Below, piece after piece: positions 10,138 through 19,176 of a stretch of 64,000 nt of DNA. Source of the DNA: Trichomonas tenax (taxonomy: Eukaryota; Parabasalia; Trichomonadida; Trichomonadidae); assembly GCA_023091735.1 (NCBI GenBank), contig JALKBU010000054.1, forward strand, positions 1-64,000. Direction: 5' to 3'. Below the pieces are notes generated by a model. That model was not told where the DNA came from. It saw only the letters and a list, made by a program, of their open reading frames with translations, and made no database searches. The number at the start of each line of letters is the position of its first letter. Position 1 is the first letter of the stretch. Both the position numbers and the translations under genes were made by a program.

Positions 10138-11691
10138 TTAATAATAATAATCAAGCATTCCTTTTCTTTCTTCTTCATCGCGTTCCACTTGCCTTATGTA
10201 CTCCATTTCTTCTTCGTAGTCCATTGAGTCGTAGTCGTCATCACTTTCATCAGATGTTAAGAAATAATTTCCTAATCTTCGCCAATTATAATCTGGATCT
10301 ACTTCAGTGTCATCAAAATTGATTACAATATCTTTTATATTTTCTGCCCTTTGAAGGAGTTCTTCATCATCAGTCTCTATGATAATACCATCAAACTTTT
10401 CATCGCCTTGATTTTCCAAGAACTCTGACTTCGCAAAAGCCATTGCTTCTGTACAAATGGATGAAGTAAATATGATGCTCATTATTTCTACAATCAAAAC
10501 TGATTCTTCGTGCATATCTGGGCTTAGAATATCGGTTAAAGATGCCATCATTGATTTTTCGCCATCTCGAGAAGTTGTTGCCAAGAAAAGATAGATGAAA
10601 TCTTTATCTGAAACTTCAAATCCTTTGCGTAATATCTTGCAGCAATTAAGCTTTTGGTTAAAGTTTCCTGTTGCAAAGATATCAGCAATGTTATCAATTA
10701 ATCCCCTTCTGCACATGAATTTAAATGAATCTTCGTTTTTATCGATAAATGTGTTTAGGATTTTAACAACTTTGTTTTGAATCTTTAGCTCTTCTTTAGT
10801 TATGAATTTCATCAAGAATAATGGGGAATCAATACTGACATCGCTGGACCTCAAAATATATTTATAAAACCTCAGGCATTGTTTTATGGGACATTTATCT
10901 TCATTTTCAACAAGACTTAAAACAACACCAAAATTAGGGCATGTGAGAGCTATTTCAGGATTCTGTTTAAGTATTTCTATTACGATGTTAAGTAAGGAAT
11001 ACTCATTAGCTTCATCAATATTATCAATTGCTTCTGAAATAAAAACCATTGTGTTACAGAGTGTCTGATCCATAAGTCGATAATAAAGGAAAGAAGAAAG
11101 AAATGTTATTGATAACTGTTGTAGTTCTCCAGTAGAATTGGAAATATCTTCTGTTATTTCTTCTATTTTGAAGAAATTGCACGTAAAATCACGTGATTCT
11201 ATACAAAAACCATTGAAATTTATGAAAAAATCAACTAATATTCGTTTTTCATAAACATCGTCATAATTATCGAATCTAAAGTGTAACTTGTTGAATAATT
11301 CAGGAATCATCATTGGTGGAATTACAAATTGAAAATCTTGTAAGTTTGCTGATCGTAGGATGTTTGTTAATATCATCAATGAGTACAAATATATGTCTCC
11401 TTCGCAGTGCATTACAAGAGTTGTGAATGTTTCGCTAATAAAATAATCACGAAATCTATTTTCTTGGAAAATCTTCACTTCTTTCGTGTATTTATAAAAC
11501 TCTATGATTTGTTCTAAAAGTGGCTCTGGTTCACTCTTATGATATAGTTCCATTATCAATTGATAAGTATCATAAGGAGATATCTGTGTTTTGGGTATAT
11601 AATCATCGAAATCCATCTGATTTACTCTAATTATTTCGCTTTCTACTTCTTTATTCTTTTTAGGAAGCTCAATTTCTTTTAATTCTTCCAT
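10138..11691 (-). CDS. Acidic ARM/HEAT-type protein of unknown function
   Basis: A 517-residue protein not assignable to a named family. Most of it (about 35-430) is helical with recurrent pairs of amphipathic helices, for example YDTYQLIMELYHKSEPEPLL and KVVKILNTFIDKNEDSFKFM, an alpha-solenoid resembling armadillo repeats. The C-terminal 80 residues are very acidic (DDDYDSMDYEEEMEYI) and end EERKGMLDYYY. The start is the first ATG; an upstream TTG is in frame but less likely. Fifty-five bp upstream of the ATG lies TGCCACGTAAA (minus strand, 11746-11756), one of the recurring spacer words. ARM proteins with acidic tails are common and unnamed in trichomonads; a scaffold role is only a guess. 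Confidence 0.75.
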   Translation of the reverse strand: MEELKEIELPKKNKEVESEIIRVNQMDFDDYIPKTQISPYDTYQLIMELYHKSEPEPLLEQIIEFYKYTKEVKIFQENRFRDYFISETFTTLVMHCEGDIYLYSLMILTNILRSANLQDFQFVIPPMMIPELFNKLHFRFDNYDDVYEKRILVDFFINFNGFCIESRDFTCNFFKIEEITEDISNSTGELQQLSITFLSSFLYYRLMDQTLCNTMVFISEAIDNIDEANEYSLLNIVIEILKQNPEIALTCPNFGVVLSLVENEDKCPIKQCLRFYKYILRSSDVSIDSPLFLMKFITKEELKIQNKVVKILNTFIDKNEDSFKFMCRRGLIDNIADIFATGNFNQKLNCCKILRKGFEVSDKDFIYLFLATTSRDGEKSMMASLTDILSPDMHEESVLIVEIMSIIFTSSICTEAMAFAKSEFLENQGDEKFDGIIIETDDEELLQRAENIKDIVINFDDTEVDPDYNWRRLGNYFLTSDESDDDYDSMDYEEEMEYIRQVERDEEERKGMLDYYY

Positions 11692-11745
11692 TTTTATGTC
11701 ACTTTTCAAATGGGAACTTCCTCTTTAGGTCAAAAAATTTGGACT

Positions 11746-11756
11746 TTTACGTGGCA
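11746..11756 (-). promoter_or_regulatory. TGCCACGTAAA motif upstream of the ARM gene
   Basis: A copy of the recurring TG(T/C)CA(T/C)GTAAA spacer word, oriented toward the ARM gene and 55 bp before its ATG. The identical 11-mer occurs at 62029-62039 upstream of the cis-prenyltransferase and at 56756-56766. Confidence 0.45.
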
Positions 11757-11918
11757 GATTTCAATTTTATGTGTTGGCTTTCTCAAAGTTTATATTGAAT
11801 TAAATGGACCTTCAGGATGCAAGTACATCCATCCACAGGTAAACATCAGAAAGTTTAGATCATATTTTAATAGCAAAGAAGAATAGAATTATAAGATTGA
11901 TTAAGAATCATTAAAAAT

Positions 11919-12297
11919 ATGAAGATATTGATCACAGATGGCTTCGGATTTATCATTCTAACTTACTACAAGACGACGCATATCTTCGATTGCTCATGCA
12001 GACACATTTTTTGTATCGAAAAGAACCTCACAACTGTTTTCACAGTTTGCATTCGAACTGTTGAAGTTATCATTTTTGTCGGATCCGACTTTGCAACAGT
12101 CATTTGCATTGACCGCCATGACATCGAATATCCAGTTCTGGAACTTTAAGACAGTGTGTTCATTAAGTATGACAGTTCTCTCGACTCAATCAACGGTGTC
12201 AATCGACACTGAGAATTTCAGATCACAAACATTCCTAAATTCAAGTTCATTCAATATCGATTCTCTTCACTCCAATTCAAGTGATATATATTTGTAA
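11919..12297 (+). pseudogene. Gene fragment, possibly the WD40 end of a BEACH-type protein
   Basis: Two overlapping frames (11919-12149 and 12061-12297) look like pieces of one decayed gene. The first contains KILITDGFGFIILTYYKTTHIFD and, later, VIIFVGSDFATVICID, a rhythm like the blades of the C-terminal WD40 region of BEACH proteins. The second frame is Ser/Thr-rich and may be a chance reading. There is no start context and no full domain. The BEACH suggestion is tentative; gene debris is the safer description. Confidence 0.35.
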
Positions 12298-13170
12298 AAA
12301 ATCATCATTTTATTTAAATGCTTTCTTTTGCTCCATTGTCTCGAAGAAATTTCTTCATTCGTTCTGTTATAGCACTTTTTAATGGACTCTCTCCTTGATC
12401 GCTCTTTAATCAATGATTGATTGTTCTTTATATGAATCTTATGTGGCTTCGTGTTTTCTCTTACTTTCGATAATGAATCTTGAAGTGCTGCAATGTTATC
12501 GGACATATAATCGGCAAAATATGCTGCATAATTCTTGCTAACGAATGAGTTGTCATCAAGCGATTCTCCGACTTTCAACTGCTCAATGATATCCATCATT
12601 TAGTTACCGCTGCTCGCTTTAATGATGTTGATCTTCGATAAATCTTCGCATATAGTGTTAATTCTGACATACCAGAAAGAAATAAGTGGAGGTGGACAAA
12701 TTAGTTTTTCAAAGTCTTTAACACATTTAATATCAACTGAGTTTCCTTTGATGATTTCTCGATTTTCTTCTGCAATAGGTGAATCGAGAATCATGTGAAT
12801 CAACTCATCATCACCACTTGGTCTATCAACTCTGTAATCAATGTGAGAAGCAATTCGACCATAAAAATTATCAAAAGCACTCTGATTGTTTCCGCAGTTA
12901 CTGAGCATGCATTTCAAGTCAATGGAAACATAATCAACGTGCTGTGGAATCTTAACACGACTGTTGCAGAGCTCCAAAAAGCCAAGAGAGTTCTTGATGT
13001 CTGATTTCATTTTCAAAGCAATTGTTGAAGCAATAGTGAATATGTTTTCTGTTAAATTCGGAGGTAATTGGATCGAAAACAGAATCGGGAAAATAGTTTG
13101 TTACAGAATCATAAAGTCTGGGAAAGAGACTCAATAAAATTGAAAATTTCCATATTGAAACATACCAAGA
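12267..13170 (-). pseudogene. Broken gene of unknown family (in-frame stop and frame shifts)
   Basis: Minus-strand frame 13016-12600 (SLGFLELCNSRVKIPQHVDY onward) ends in TAA at 12600-12602, and the same frame continues at once with ATGATG for another 110 codons to 12267. Upstream, another frame gives LFPRLYDSVTNYFPDSVFDP, and its end (NCFENEIRHQ) overlaps the beginning of the first frame (KMKSDIK) in the shifted reading. The pieces together would encode about 290 residues. No domain was recognised. One nonsense codon plus at least one frame change in contiguous coding-like sequence indicates a pseudogene; two short separate genes are a less likely alternative. Confidence 0.5.
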
Positions 13171-13474
13171 CGATGAATCCACTGATGAAGGTGATGAAAT
13201 TTGAATATTGAAAACATAGTAAAAGAATGATTTTAAATTGATAGTATTTCAAATTAGTGGAAATAGCCGTATATATTCTAATGAAAGCAGCAATATTAAG
13301 AAGTTTATTTAATGAAAGAAACACTGAAAAGATTTGGTCTCGGTTATTTATACATCAAAATGATAATCTCGTAATAAAACTAACATTGTTTAAATATTCG
13401 CATTTATAAATAATTTCACTTAAGGGCCTTAACTCTATAATAAATAACTCTATTTAAGATAAAAAAATGATGAC

Positions 13475-16027
13475 TCATTGCATGAATGATGGGAAGTTCT
13501 GTGTAACACCATTGATGCAATCTTGAGAGCAGAATTTGATTGCTGCATTTCTGAATTCAGCAATAGAAATTAGATCGAATGGTGATTTGAAATCATATGA
13601 CAATTCATCGTCTTCAAAGAAATCCATATCTTCGTCATCGTCGTCATCATCACTTGGCTGGAATCCATCTTCTTCTTCCTCTTCATGTGATTTGACAAGT
13701 TTAGCTTTAACATTTGCGAATACGCGCGCAGCATTGAAGAAACATTCATCAGCTGCACCTTCGATTGTGCATGACTTAAGAAGTGCTAAGATGCACAGCT
13801 GTCTATCAGAATTACGTTTGACAGCTGTCGACCATTGGAGGAACAATGATGCATGTGCAGCTGTTATTGGAATATCCCGTGAAATGAATGCAGAAGCAAT
13901 CACAAATGTTGACATCAACTTTTCATCAGGACTGCCTTCCTCTTCTAACGCTGCTTGAGCAAGAGACAACATTCCTGAGCAGTCCGCTTCTCTATCAGCA
14001 ACGAAAACCCATGCAAGGATTTCGCCAACAGATTCGCTTGCTTCACCTGATGCTAAAATCTGTGTGCAGACTTCGATGATGGCATTTGTTATCTTGGAAG
14101 CAGCAAATTCCGCTGGATACAAACTGATATACAAAAGCAATGGCTTAGAAAGTTGAGAAATGAATCCAGCAGCGCATTCATTATTAACAAATGACTGAAG
14201 CAAGATTGATAAAATCCGCAATGAAAACTGTGAATCAGCTTTAACAACTGCACAAATGATCTTAGAAAGTTCACCAAAGAACTCTCCATCTTCTAAAGCC
14301 AAGAAATGTGTAATCAAGTTTTGGAGTCTTTCGCCAATAACATGTTTTCCTGCAACAGTAATGATAGATTCGAGCATTGTTAGATGCTGACCGAAATCAT
14401 CTTCATTGAATCCCTCATCAACTTGCTCGAACATTGTTATTTCTTCTTCAACAAGACCGAGAATTTCTTCATAAATCTCAACAGCATTTTCTCCAATAAC
14501 GTTTGGACAATGCTTTGCAATCGCTCTCAGGCAGTTTGACGCATGTGGAGAAACAAGTTCCTTCGAAAGGAAGAACAATGGAGAGAAAATTTCCGCTGGT
14601 GGAACAACACCGTTTTGAACTAACTTTGTCAATAGTTCGCAGGCGCAAACAGCAACAATAACGCGATCCTTATCAATTAATGGCAAGCAAAAGTTCATAA
14701 ACTCGCCTTTTGCGTCATCATCAACAAAATTAACTGTCTTAGACACTAAGAACAAAGCAGAAGCCATTGATAGATCATCGCTTTCAGTATTTGCTGCTGC
14801 CGCTGAAACCCATTGAAGAAGCTCTGAGGCCAATCCGTGCTTTACTAATGACGGAGCACAGATTGCAATGACTCTTGATGATGTTTCGTTGACTGGTAAA
14901 GATAACAATGTCTGGGCAATTGCTTGTGATCTTTTCGCCATGTGTGAGATCAAACTTATTGCTTGCATCATTGGAACATTGCTGTCTTTAGATTCAAGAG
15001 TATACGCACGATCGATATATACTGAAGGATTGAATTCAGCTTCTTTTACGTCTGACTCTGATGGTTGAGATGCAGAAATGAAAAGAGAGAGAGCATTTTC
15101 ATCTTCTGAAAGATACTGTGGAAGTGATGCAATTGAAATCAAAATCTTATTGATTAAATAATCACTTTCACGACTGTTTTCAAGCGCAAATGCCAATGAA
15201 TTTAGTGATGCTTCGAAGAATTCTTGCTTCATTTCTCCTGACTCAGCCATTGACGGCAATTCAAAAACAAGATACAAAAATTTGAAGCAATATCCAATGA
15301 GTTTTGGTGATAACTGTACTGTATTCTCGATGTATCCCCTGATTAATGTAAAAGCTAGGTTAACAGCGTTATCCATCGTCTCAGGGAATGGCTTTCTGTG
15401 ATATAAACAATATAGCGATTTAAAAGCAAGAATTAAGATATTTTCGCCATTTTCTTGTGTGACATATTCTATATTTGTAAAGAAGTATGACATATTTGTT
15501 GAGAATCTTGACTCTAAGTAATTAAATTCGAGAGTTTCAAATTGCATTTCTGTCTTGTATTTTAATATTATGCAATAGAGGATCTGTAAGTATGCTAAAA
15601 CAACAGAACTTGGCATTGATGATGGATTTCCGAGATTATTTAAAACTTCATAAATATATTCTTCGTATAAACCTCTATGTTCACTTTCTTTTGATGCAAT
15701 TATGCAGAAAATGTTGGAGTAATATTGTATGAACTGTGGGTTTGGTTTGAAAATCAAGTTATGAAGTGTTTCGAAGAAAATTTGCTTTGTTTCAATGTTA
15801 ATGTTAAGCCAATTTATCGCAATCCAAGTTTTCAAAAGACCGGTACTGGTAATGACGAATCCAAGATTAGATTGGAGCGGTTGAAAATTTTCAAGAGACA
15901 AAATACCTAAAATAAGAGGGCCAACGTCAACGTTATTCGATGCTTCGATCTCAAATTCGTTGGAAACCTGTTGACCACTGGCAACTTGTTCTGTAATATA
16001 AAGGAGATTTTGAGCTAATTCTTCCAT
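13475..16027 (-). CDS. Importin-beta/karyopherin-like HEAT-repeat protein
   Basis: An 850-residue all-helical HEAT protein. Residues 30-110 (QPLQSNLGFVITSTGLLKTW, then WLNINIETKQIFFETLHNLI) have the pattern of an importin-beta N-terminal region, which binds Ran. HEAT helices run to about 770, then a stretch of Asp/Glu (HEEEEEDGFQPSDDDDDDED, about 783-802) and a final helix. Acidic C-terminal insertions of this kind occur in importin-7/8/9-type karyopherins. The predicted role is nuclear import or export of proteins; cargo is unknown. The ATG at 16027 is chosen over an in-frame TTG eight codons upstream. The start codon lies beside imperfect tandem repeats (16030-16134). Karyopherin assignment is by pattern and could be another HEAT family. 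Confidence 0.65.
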   Translation of the reverse strand: MEELAQNLLYITEQVASGQQVSNEFEIEASNNVDVGPLILGILSLENFQPLQSNLGFVITSTGLLKTWIAINWLNINIETKQIFFETLHNLIFKPNPQFIQYYSNIFCIIASKESEHRGLYEEYIYEVLNNLGNPSSMPSSVVLAYLQILYCIILKYKTEMQFETLEFNYLESRFSTNMSYFFTNIEYVTQENGENILILAFKSLYCLYHRKPFPETMDNAVNLAFTLIRGYIENTVQLSPKLIGYCFKFLYLVFELPSMAESGEMKQEFFEASLNSLAFALENSRESDYLINKILISIASLPQYLSEDENALSLFISASQPSESDVKEAEFNPSVYIDRAYTLESKDSNVPMMQAISLISHMAKRSQAIAQTLLSLPVNETSSRVIAICAPSLVKHGLASELLQWVSAAAANTESDDLSMASALFLVSKTVNFVDDDAKGEFMNFCLPLIDKDRVIVAVCACELLTKLVQNGVVPPAEIFSPLFFLSKELVSPHASNCLRAIAKHCPNVIGENAVEIYEEILGLVEEEITMFEQVDEGFNEDDFGQHLTMLESIITVAGKHVIGERLQNLITHFLALEDGEFFGELSKIICAVVKADSQFSLRILSILLQSFVNNECAAGFISQLSKPLLLYISLYPAEFAASKITNAIIEVCTQILASGEASESVGEILAWVFVADREADCSGMLSLAQAALEEEGSPDEKLMSTFVIASAFISRDIPITAAHASLFLQWSTAVKRNSDRQLCILALLKSCTIEGAADECFFNAARVFANVKAKLVKSHEEEEEDGFQPSDDDDDDEDMDFFEDDELSYDFKSPFDLISIAEFRNAAIKFCSQDCINGVTQNFPSFMQ

Positions 16028-16029
16028 AA

Positions 16030-16134
16030 ATTTTAGTGGTAGCCCCTGCAATAATTTTAATTACAATTTGGTGATAAACCCTGCAATAGTTTAAAATTAA
16101 TTTGGTGACAAATCCTTCAATAAGTTTTAAAAAA
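16030..16134. repeat. Three imperfect tandem units of about 34 bp before the importin-like ATG
   Basis: Three successive stretches share the order GGTG-A-(A)-CC(C)TGCAATA followed by TTTTAA/TTTAAAATTAA: around 16037, 16071 and 16107. They lie across the region upstream of the importin-like start and reach into the ankyrin remnant. Units differ by several substitutions and small indels. Confidence 0.45.
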
Positions 16135-16404
16135 GATTGTATTTTATTTAATGACCGCAATAATGATGGCATAACAGCCCTCCACTATACCCATTCCAAT
16201 CATAAATCAATTTGTTACAAATGGTTGAAGTCTAAAGGCGCAGATAGGACAATAAAAGATAATGAGAGACGAACTGCTGCCGATATATATGATATTACAT
16301 ATCAGGGATTAAGTAGCTCAAATGATTCCAGCTTTAGTTCAGAAGACACCGACTCTAGTAGTGGAGAAGTAAATATTGGCTCTTTTGAGGAGATGATTGA
16401 GTAG
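16135..16404 (+). pseudogene. C-terminal remnant of an ankyrin-repeat protein
   Basis: The open frame encodes NDGITALHYTHSNHKSICYK followed by LKSKGADRTIKDNERRTAADI, which is the last one-and-a-half ankyrin repeats (TALHY, GADRTIKD, RRTAADIY), then a Ser/Glu tail ending in TAG at 16402-16404. There is no in-frame ATG and the sequence upstream is repeat DNA, so this is a 5'-truncated fragment. Ankyrin proteins form one of the largest families in trichomonads, and the truncation probably reflects a duplicated or rearranged copy. It lies head-to-head with the importin-like gene. Confidence 0.7.
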
Positions 16405-16736
16405 AATAAACATTTTTGAACTTCCTTTTTATATAGATATCGATCTAGACGTCATAAAGCATTTCTTTTAATGTTGAATCATAAGAGTTACTACATTATT
16501 ATGTTATGTGTTTTTGGGACTTTGTTTCTTGAGTTTTGAACTTAGATATTGTTCATTGAACATTTCTATGTCGCAGCTCCCCTTGGTGATTCCAAACAAA
16601 GTGAAAAATATTCCACATTTTTCAATAATTGAGATTATCTCTAAATAAAGTTTGCTATCTATCAATTTGGATAACAGTGATAATGGAAATACAAGAAAAT
16701 TTGGAATGAAAAGTGTGTTCGTGCACGTTTAAAATT
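16405..16736. other. Spacer before the CEP44 gene
   Basis: 332 bp AT-rich spacer without coding potential. No clear initiator is visible immediately upstream of the CEP44 ATG. Confidence 0.4.
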
Positions 16737-17099
16737 ATGGCTGATATCAAAGTTCAGTCCCAAATCAGGGCATTGAGAACAGAACTCCGTGGAATGAAAT
16801 ACGCCGGAAGGTGGTCTCAAGAATCCCTCGAGAAAGGAGATCCTGTTATCTATCTTTGCATTATGCATTTTCTCGTTTTAGAATACAATCCAAAATTAGC
16901 GGAGATAATTGTCGACAAAGGATTTTTAATGCAAACTGCATCGGATTTGGACTTCATGAAGAATTCTATCAAAATATTAGACGAAATTGTAGGATTTAAG
17001 TCAAAATTAACTGTCGAAAACTTCTTCAAAAACGGTTTTGCATTACAGAAGATGGATTTCTTGCTCAGTGCTGCAAAAGCAATTCGATCTTGGCATTAA
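16737..17099 (+). CDS. CEP44-domain protein
   Basis: A 120-residue protein made almost entirely of a CEP44 domain. Matching features run in order: a helix LRTELRGMKY, the segment LEKGDPVIYLCIMHFLVLEYNP (like the conserved loop and helix with GDP), a hydrophobic helix, the FMKNSIKILDEIVGFKSKLT segment and the ending FFKNGFALQKMDFLLSAAKAI. In animals this domain begins a centriolar protein needed for centrosome/basal-body integrity. The animal protein has a long coiled coil after the domain; here the chain stops right after it. It is convergent with the SHIPPO gene, 93 bp apart. The identification rests on recalled motif layout, with reasonable confidence. Confidence 0.75.
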   Translation: MADIKVQSQIRALRTELRGMKYAGRWSQESLEKGDPVIYLCIMHFLVLEYNPKLAEIIVDKGFLMQTASDLDFMKNSIKILDEIVGFKSKLTVENFFKNGFALQKMDFLLSAAKAIRSWH

Positions 17100-17192
17100 T
17101 TTTTATTCTCATGGATTGTAAGTAAAGATATAATAAATTTACGAAACAAACAAACAATATTATTTAATAAAAACAAACAAATGAAATATAAA

Positions 17193-18584
17193 TTATATTG
17201 GTACAGATGTATTATAAGAATGACGCAAAAATGAGTTGTGTGTGACTTCATAATACGCTGGTCCGGGGACTTTGGATTTGTTATACAATGGCCTGTGTCC
17301 GATACGCGATATAGTCCTACCTCTTGGAATTTCTTCTGGTAGGTTATACGATCCGACAGGAGCAGCCTCACTAGGTGACTCCCACTTATGACACGCACTG
17401 AATCTCGATGTTTTATTTAATGCGATTGGAATCTTTGTGCTTGAGTGAGATAATGTGTAAGTTCCAGGACCTGGAGCATCACCTCCAGCTATGTTCTGTA
17501 ATTTTCTATTAGATGTTGTTCTAAACATCCAATTTGGATTTGAATTAGTTTTCTTCGTCGGTAAATCGTAATATCCTGGTCCAGGTGTTTCATCTGGAGG
17601 CGGTTCTACATCGCCAGCGTGACGTCCTGGCTTTTGTCCCTTCTTAACCCATTTAGGTTGAGAAGGATTATAAAATCCAGGTCCAGGTGCTTCAGATGGC
17701 TCCCAGAAGTCTTTACGACCCTGGCGTACGCCAAATGATGTCTGCGCACGAGAGACTGGTTCACGTACTAAGTCTCTGACGTAAGCATCTGAGTAAGTTC
17801 CAACTCCTGGAACTGATTCTCCTGGAGGAAATATTTCACCTCTCATCGCTCGCGATTTAAAGCTTGAATGCGTAAGTTCTGCTTCCTCTGTCCACACATC
17901 AGGTGGGAGGAATACAGGGTATTCATATTCCGGTGGTTTTTCTTTGTGTTTATCTGATATTTTGTGATATAATCTTGTTTCATATGGAACATTGACATAA
18001 GTTCCAGGCCCTGGGATTCCATTAGGCTTTCCATATAAATCACGCTCAGCTGGACGATCTAATGATATAGGTGTTGGTTTTTCAAGTGTTTTAGACTCAT
18101 AAGTACCTGGACCGACGTCTCTGCTGTCCTTTCTTTTCATTTTAACAGCAACTAGCTTTCCTTCGGGCATTTCTTTGTACCCAACAACATCTTGACCGAC
18201 AAATCCAGTGAGAGGCCTATATTCTGGTTTAGCAATATGTTTACCAGGGTTTGGAGGATTAGGAATCCAGTCATCTAATTGCTGATAAGTCGTTGGTCCC
18301 GGTGCACACGATGTAACAGGAAAAATCGTTCTTTTTGTTTTAGAAGAGAAAACGTATTTCGATGCATTACCTTCATCGAGTGGTTTAGATTCGTATTCCC
18401 CAGGTGCTGGATTGCTGTCTGCAGCAGAGTCCTCATATTCATATAATCTTGATCCAAAAGGCGCCGTGGCTGGTTTTATTTCGCCTTTCGTTGGAGGAAC
18501 ATTATACGCGCCGGGGCCTAATGCTTCAGGCGTCGAATTCGATGAAAGACAGAACTCGCGCTCTGAAGAAAGGCTCCAACTCAT
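17193..18584 (-). CDS. SHIPPO/STPGR (ODF3-type) axonemal protein
   Basis: A 463-residue protein with many Pro-Gly-Pro-Gly-x-Tyr units spread through it: PGAYNVP near residue 24, PGEYESKP, PGPTTYQ, VGPGTYESK, PGPGTYVNV, VGTYSDAY, PGPGFYNPS, PGPGYYDLP, PGPGTYTLS, VGSYNLPEE and PGPAYYEVT. These are sperm-tail PG-rich (SHIPPO) repeats, found in proteins bound to the outside or lumen of axonemal and cortical microtubules. Spacing is about 30-45 residues. No transmembrane segment or enzyme domain is seen. A structural role on flagella or the axostyle/pelta cytoskeleton is plausible for a trichomonad. The ATG used gives MSWSLSSEREF and is preceded by an upstream spacer without competing starts. Confidence 0.9.
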   Translation of the reverse strand: MSWSLSSEREFCLSSNSTPEALGPGAYNVPPTKGEIKPATAPFGSRLYEYEDSAADSNPAPGEYESKPLDEGNASKYVFSSKTKRTIFPVTSCAPGPTTYQQLDDWIPNPPNPGKHIAKPEYRPLTGFVGQDVVGYKEMPEGKLVAVKMKRKDSRDVGPGTYESKTLEKPTPISLDRPAERDLYGKPNGIPGPGTYVNVPYETRLYHKISDKHKEKPPEYEYPVFLPPDVWTEEAELTHSSFKSRAMRGEIFPPGESVPGVGTYSDAYVRDLVREPVSRAQTSFGVRQGRKDFWEPSEAPGPGFYNPSQPKWVKKGQKPGRHAGDVEPPPDETPGPGYYDLPTKKTNSNPNWMFRTTSNRKLQNIAGGDAPGPGTYTLSHSSTKIPIALNKTSRFSACHKWESPSEAAPVGSYNLPEEIPRGRTISRIGHRPLYNKSKVPGPAYYEVTHNSFLRHSYNTSVPI

Positions 18585-19176
18585 CTTTTTGACACTAAAA
18601 ATAACGAAGAATTTTTGGGTTTATAATGAATGACTTTTTGTTCTATTTTTGGCTTTGATTAGATGAGATTTTCAATGCCATTACATTAATTTTGGTGTAA
18701 TAGCAAAAAAATAATTCATGGATCTGAAAATTAGCTGATAGATGACTTGTATCTTCACCGTTATAATCAACTACAACATTTTTTCACTAAATTTTCAATA
18801 AATATGTTTAAAACTGCAAACCAAATATAATGATGTTTCAAATTAATCGACAAAAATTACGTTTTATCAAGCTTTCATTTGAGATTATTTGTTCATAGGT
18901 ATTTTAAAATAATTTTCATTATTTGATTTGAGCTAAATTCTTGTTTTCCATCAAGATTTTTAAGAACTAATAATAAAAATCATATTTTCAAAATTATATT
19001 GTATATTGTGTTTAGGTATTTTTTTGAAACTGGCATTCTTCGTTTTATAAAATTCGTCAAAAGAGTATTGCGCACGAAGCTCATGCTACGCAACAGCTAC
19101 TAGAGGTGTTATGCAAAATAATTTAATTAAAAAGAAAGTGCATATATTTATATAAATACAAACAATATAAAAGACT
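18585..19176. other. AT-rich spacer
   Basis: 592 bp between the SHIPPO start and the phosphatase 3' end. It is strongly AT-rich with no gene, RNA or clear repeat. Confidence 0.4.
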
